Source of the DNA: JAIBAJ01 sp965284645
Lineage (GTDB): Bacteria > Bacteroidota > Bacteroidia > JAIBAJ01
Assembly (NCBI GenBank): GCA_965284645.1
Contig: OZ260106.1
Span: 3,782,001 to 3,846,000, forward strand
Reading direction: 5' to 3'
DNA length: 64,000 nt
Position numbers and translations under genes: made by a program. Within the stretch, counting starts at the first letter, position 1, and each line of letters starts with the position of its first letter. This document shows, one piece after another, positions 63,830-64,000 of the stretch. Under the pieces are notes generated by a model. It searched no databases and was not told where the DNA came from. It saw only the letters and a program-made list of their open reading frames with translations.

Positions 63830-64000
63830 GGCTAAAGTTTTAGGTTAATAAATTTGATGAAGCAAAAATCCAGGAAATTGAATAACATTTTTAGGAACAT
63901 TTTCAAATTTTTTAATACACTTTTTAAACAATTATACAACACTAAATTCTGATTATCAATATTTTACAATACTAATATATTTAATTTTTTGCCATACTTT

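Noticed and set aside
1..64000. tRNA, rRNA or known riboswitch genes
   Set aside because: None was recognised by eye in the intergenic regions; a covariance search would be needed to exclude small RNAs.

Overview
The window looks like a chromosomal piece of a Bacteroidota bacterium (Flavobacteriia/Sphingobacteriia-like; species not determinable). Reasons: many secreted proteins end in type IX secretion (T9SS) sorting domains or the 'gliding motility-associated' C-terminal domain; several genes are preceded by the Bacteroidota -7 promoter box TAnnTTTG with short leaders; lipoproteins and 7TMR-DISM/SpoIIE signalling are typical; the sequence is AT-rich. No rRNA, tRNA, CRISPR array or prophage was recognised.

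Layout. 1-3.3 kb: repeat-rich DNA, an IS3-family element inserted in a 14-bp tandem array, and dxr (isoprenoid precursor synthesis) with an apparent 1-base frameshift. 3.3-8.8 kb: a membrane protein, a STAS anti-sigma antagonist, three small T9SS cargo proteins, RNase Z, a LuxR-type response regulator and a YjbR-like protein. 9-13.1 kb (minus): an uncharacterised five-gene envelope cluster with an alkaline-phosphatase-superfamily Tat protein, a CX4CH haem-like lipoprotein and three other lipoproteins. 13.2-22.6 kb: 7TMR/SpoIIE phosphatase, polyprenyl diphosphate synthase, a secreted protein of unknown function, acpP-fabF-rnc, a DUF3825-like protein and DivIC/FtsB. 22.7-30.6 kb: a giant C-type-lectin/Ig-repeat T9SS protein, four small genes and a second large PKD/gliding-type protein. 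31.5-37.4 kb (minus): a complete suf operon (A-type carrier, B, C, D, S, E, T) with a clear promoter and operator-like palindrome. 37.8-43.2 kb: a duplicated-domain T9SS protein, a cytochrome oxidase block (two subunit III-type proteins, subunit IV, SCO), a DUF4412-like protein and MsrA. 43.2-46.4 kb (minus): CdsA, DUF2007-like, LUD and geranylgeranyl-reductase-like genes. 46.9-51.2 kb: an accessory stretch with a T9SS protein, a Xre-RES toxin-antitoxin pair between two related ~150-bp repeats, and orphan genes. 51.6-63.8 kb (minus): a lipoprotein, a 1916-aa M23/PKD/T9SS protein, a propeller-like protein and a ~1200-aa SprB/tail-fibre-like protein, mostly overlapping and probably co-transcribed.

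The most unusual signal is non-coding. A GC-rich structured element of 100-150 bp occurs eight times. Its hairpin arms change sequence between copies but stay complementary, and six of eight copies lie just 3' of a gene in the gene's own direction. Two families of short transposon-like elements (one TTAA-flanked, one 145 bp) and the ~150-bp repeats around the toxin-antitoxin pair add to this. The 927-bp gap at 30.6-31.6 kb consists almost entirely of four such elements end to end.
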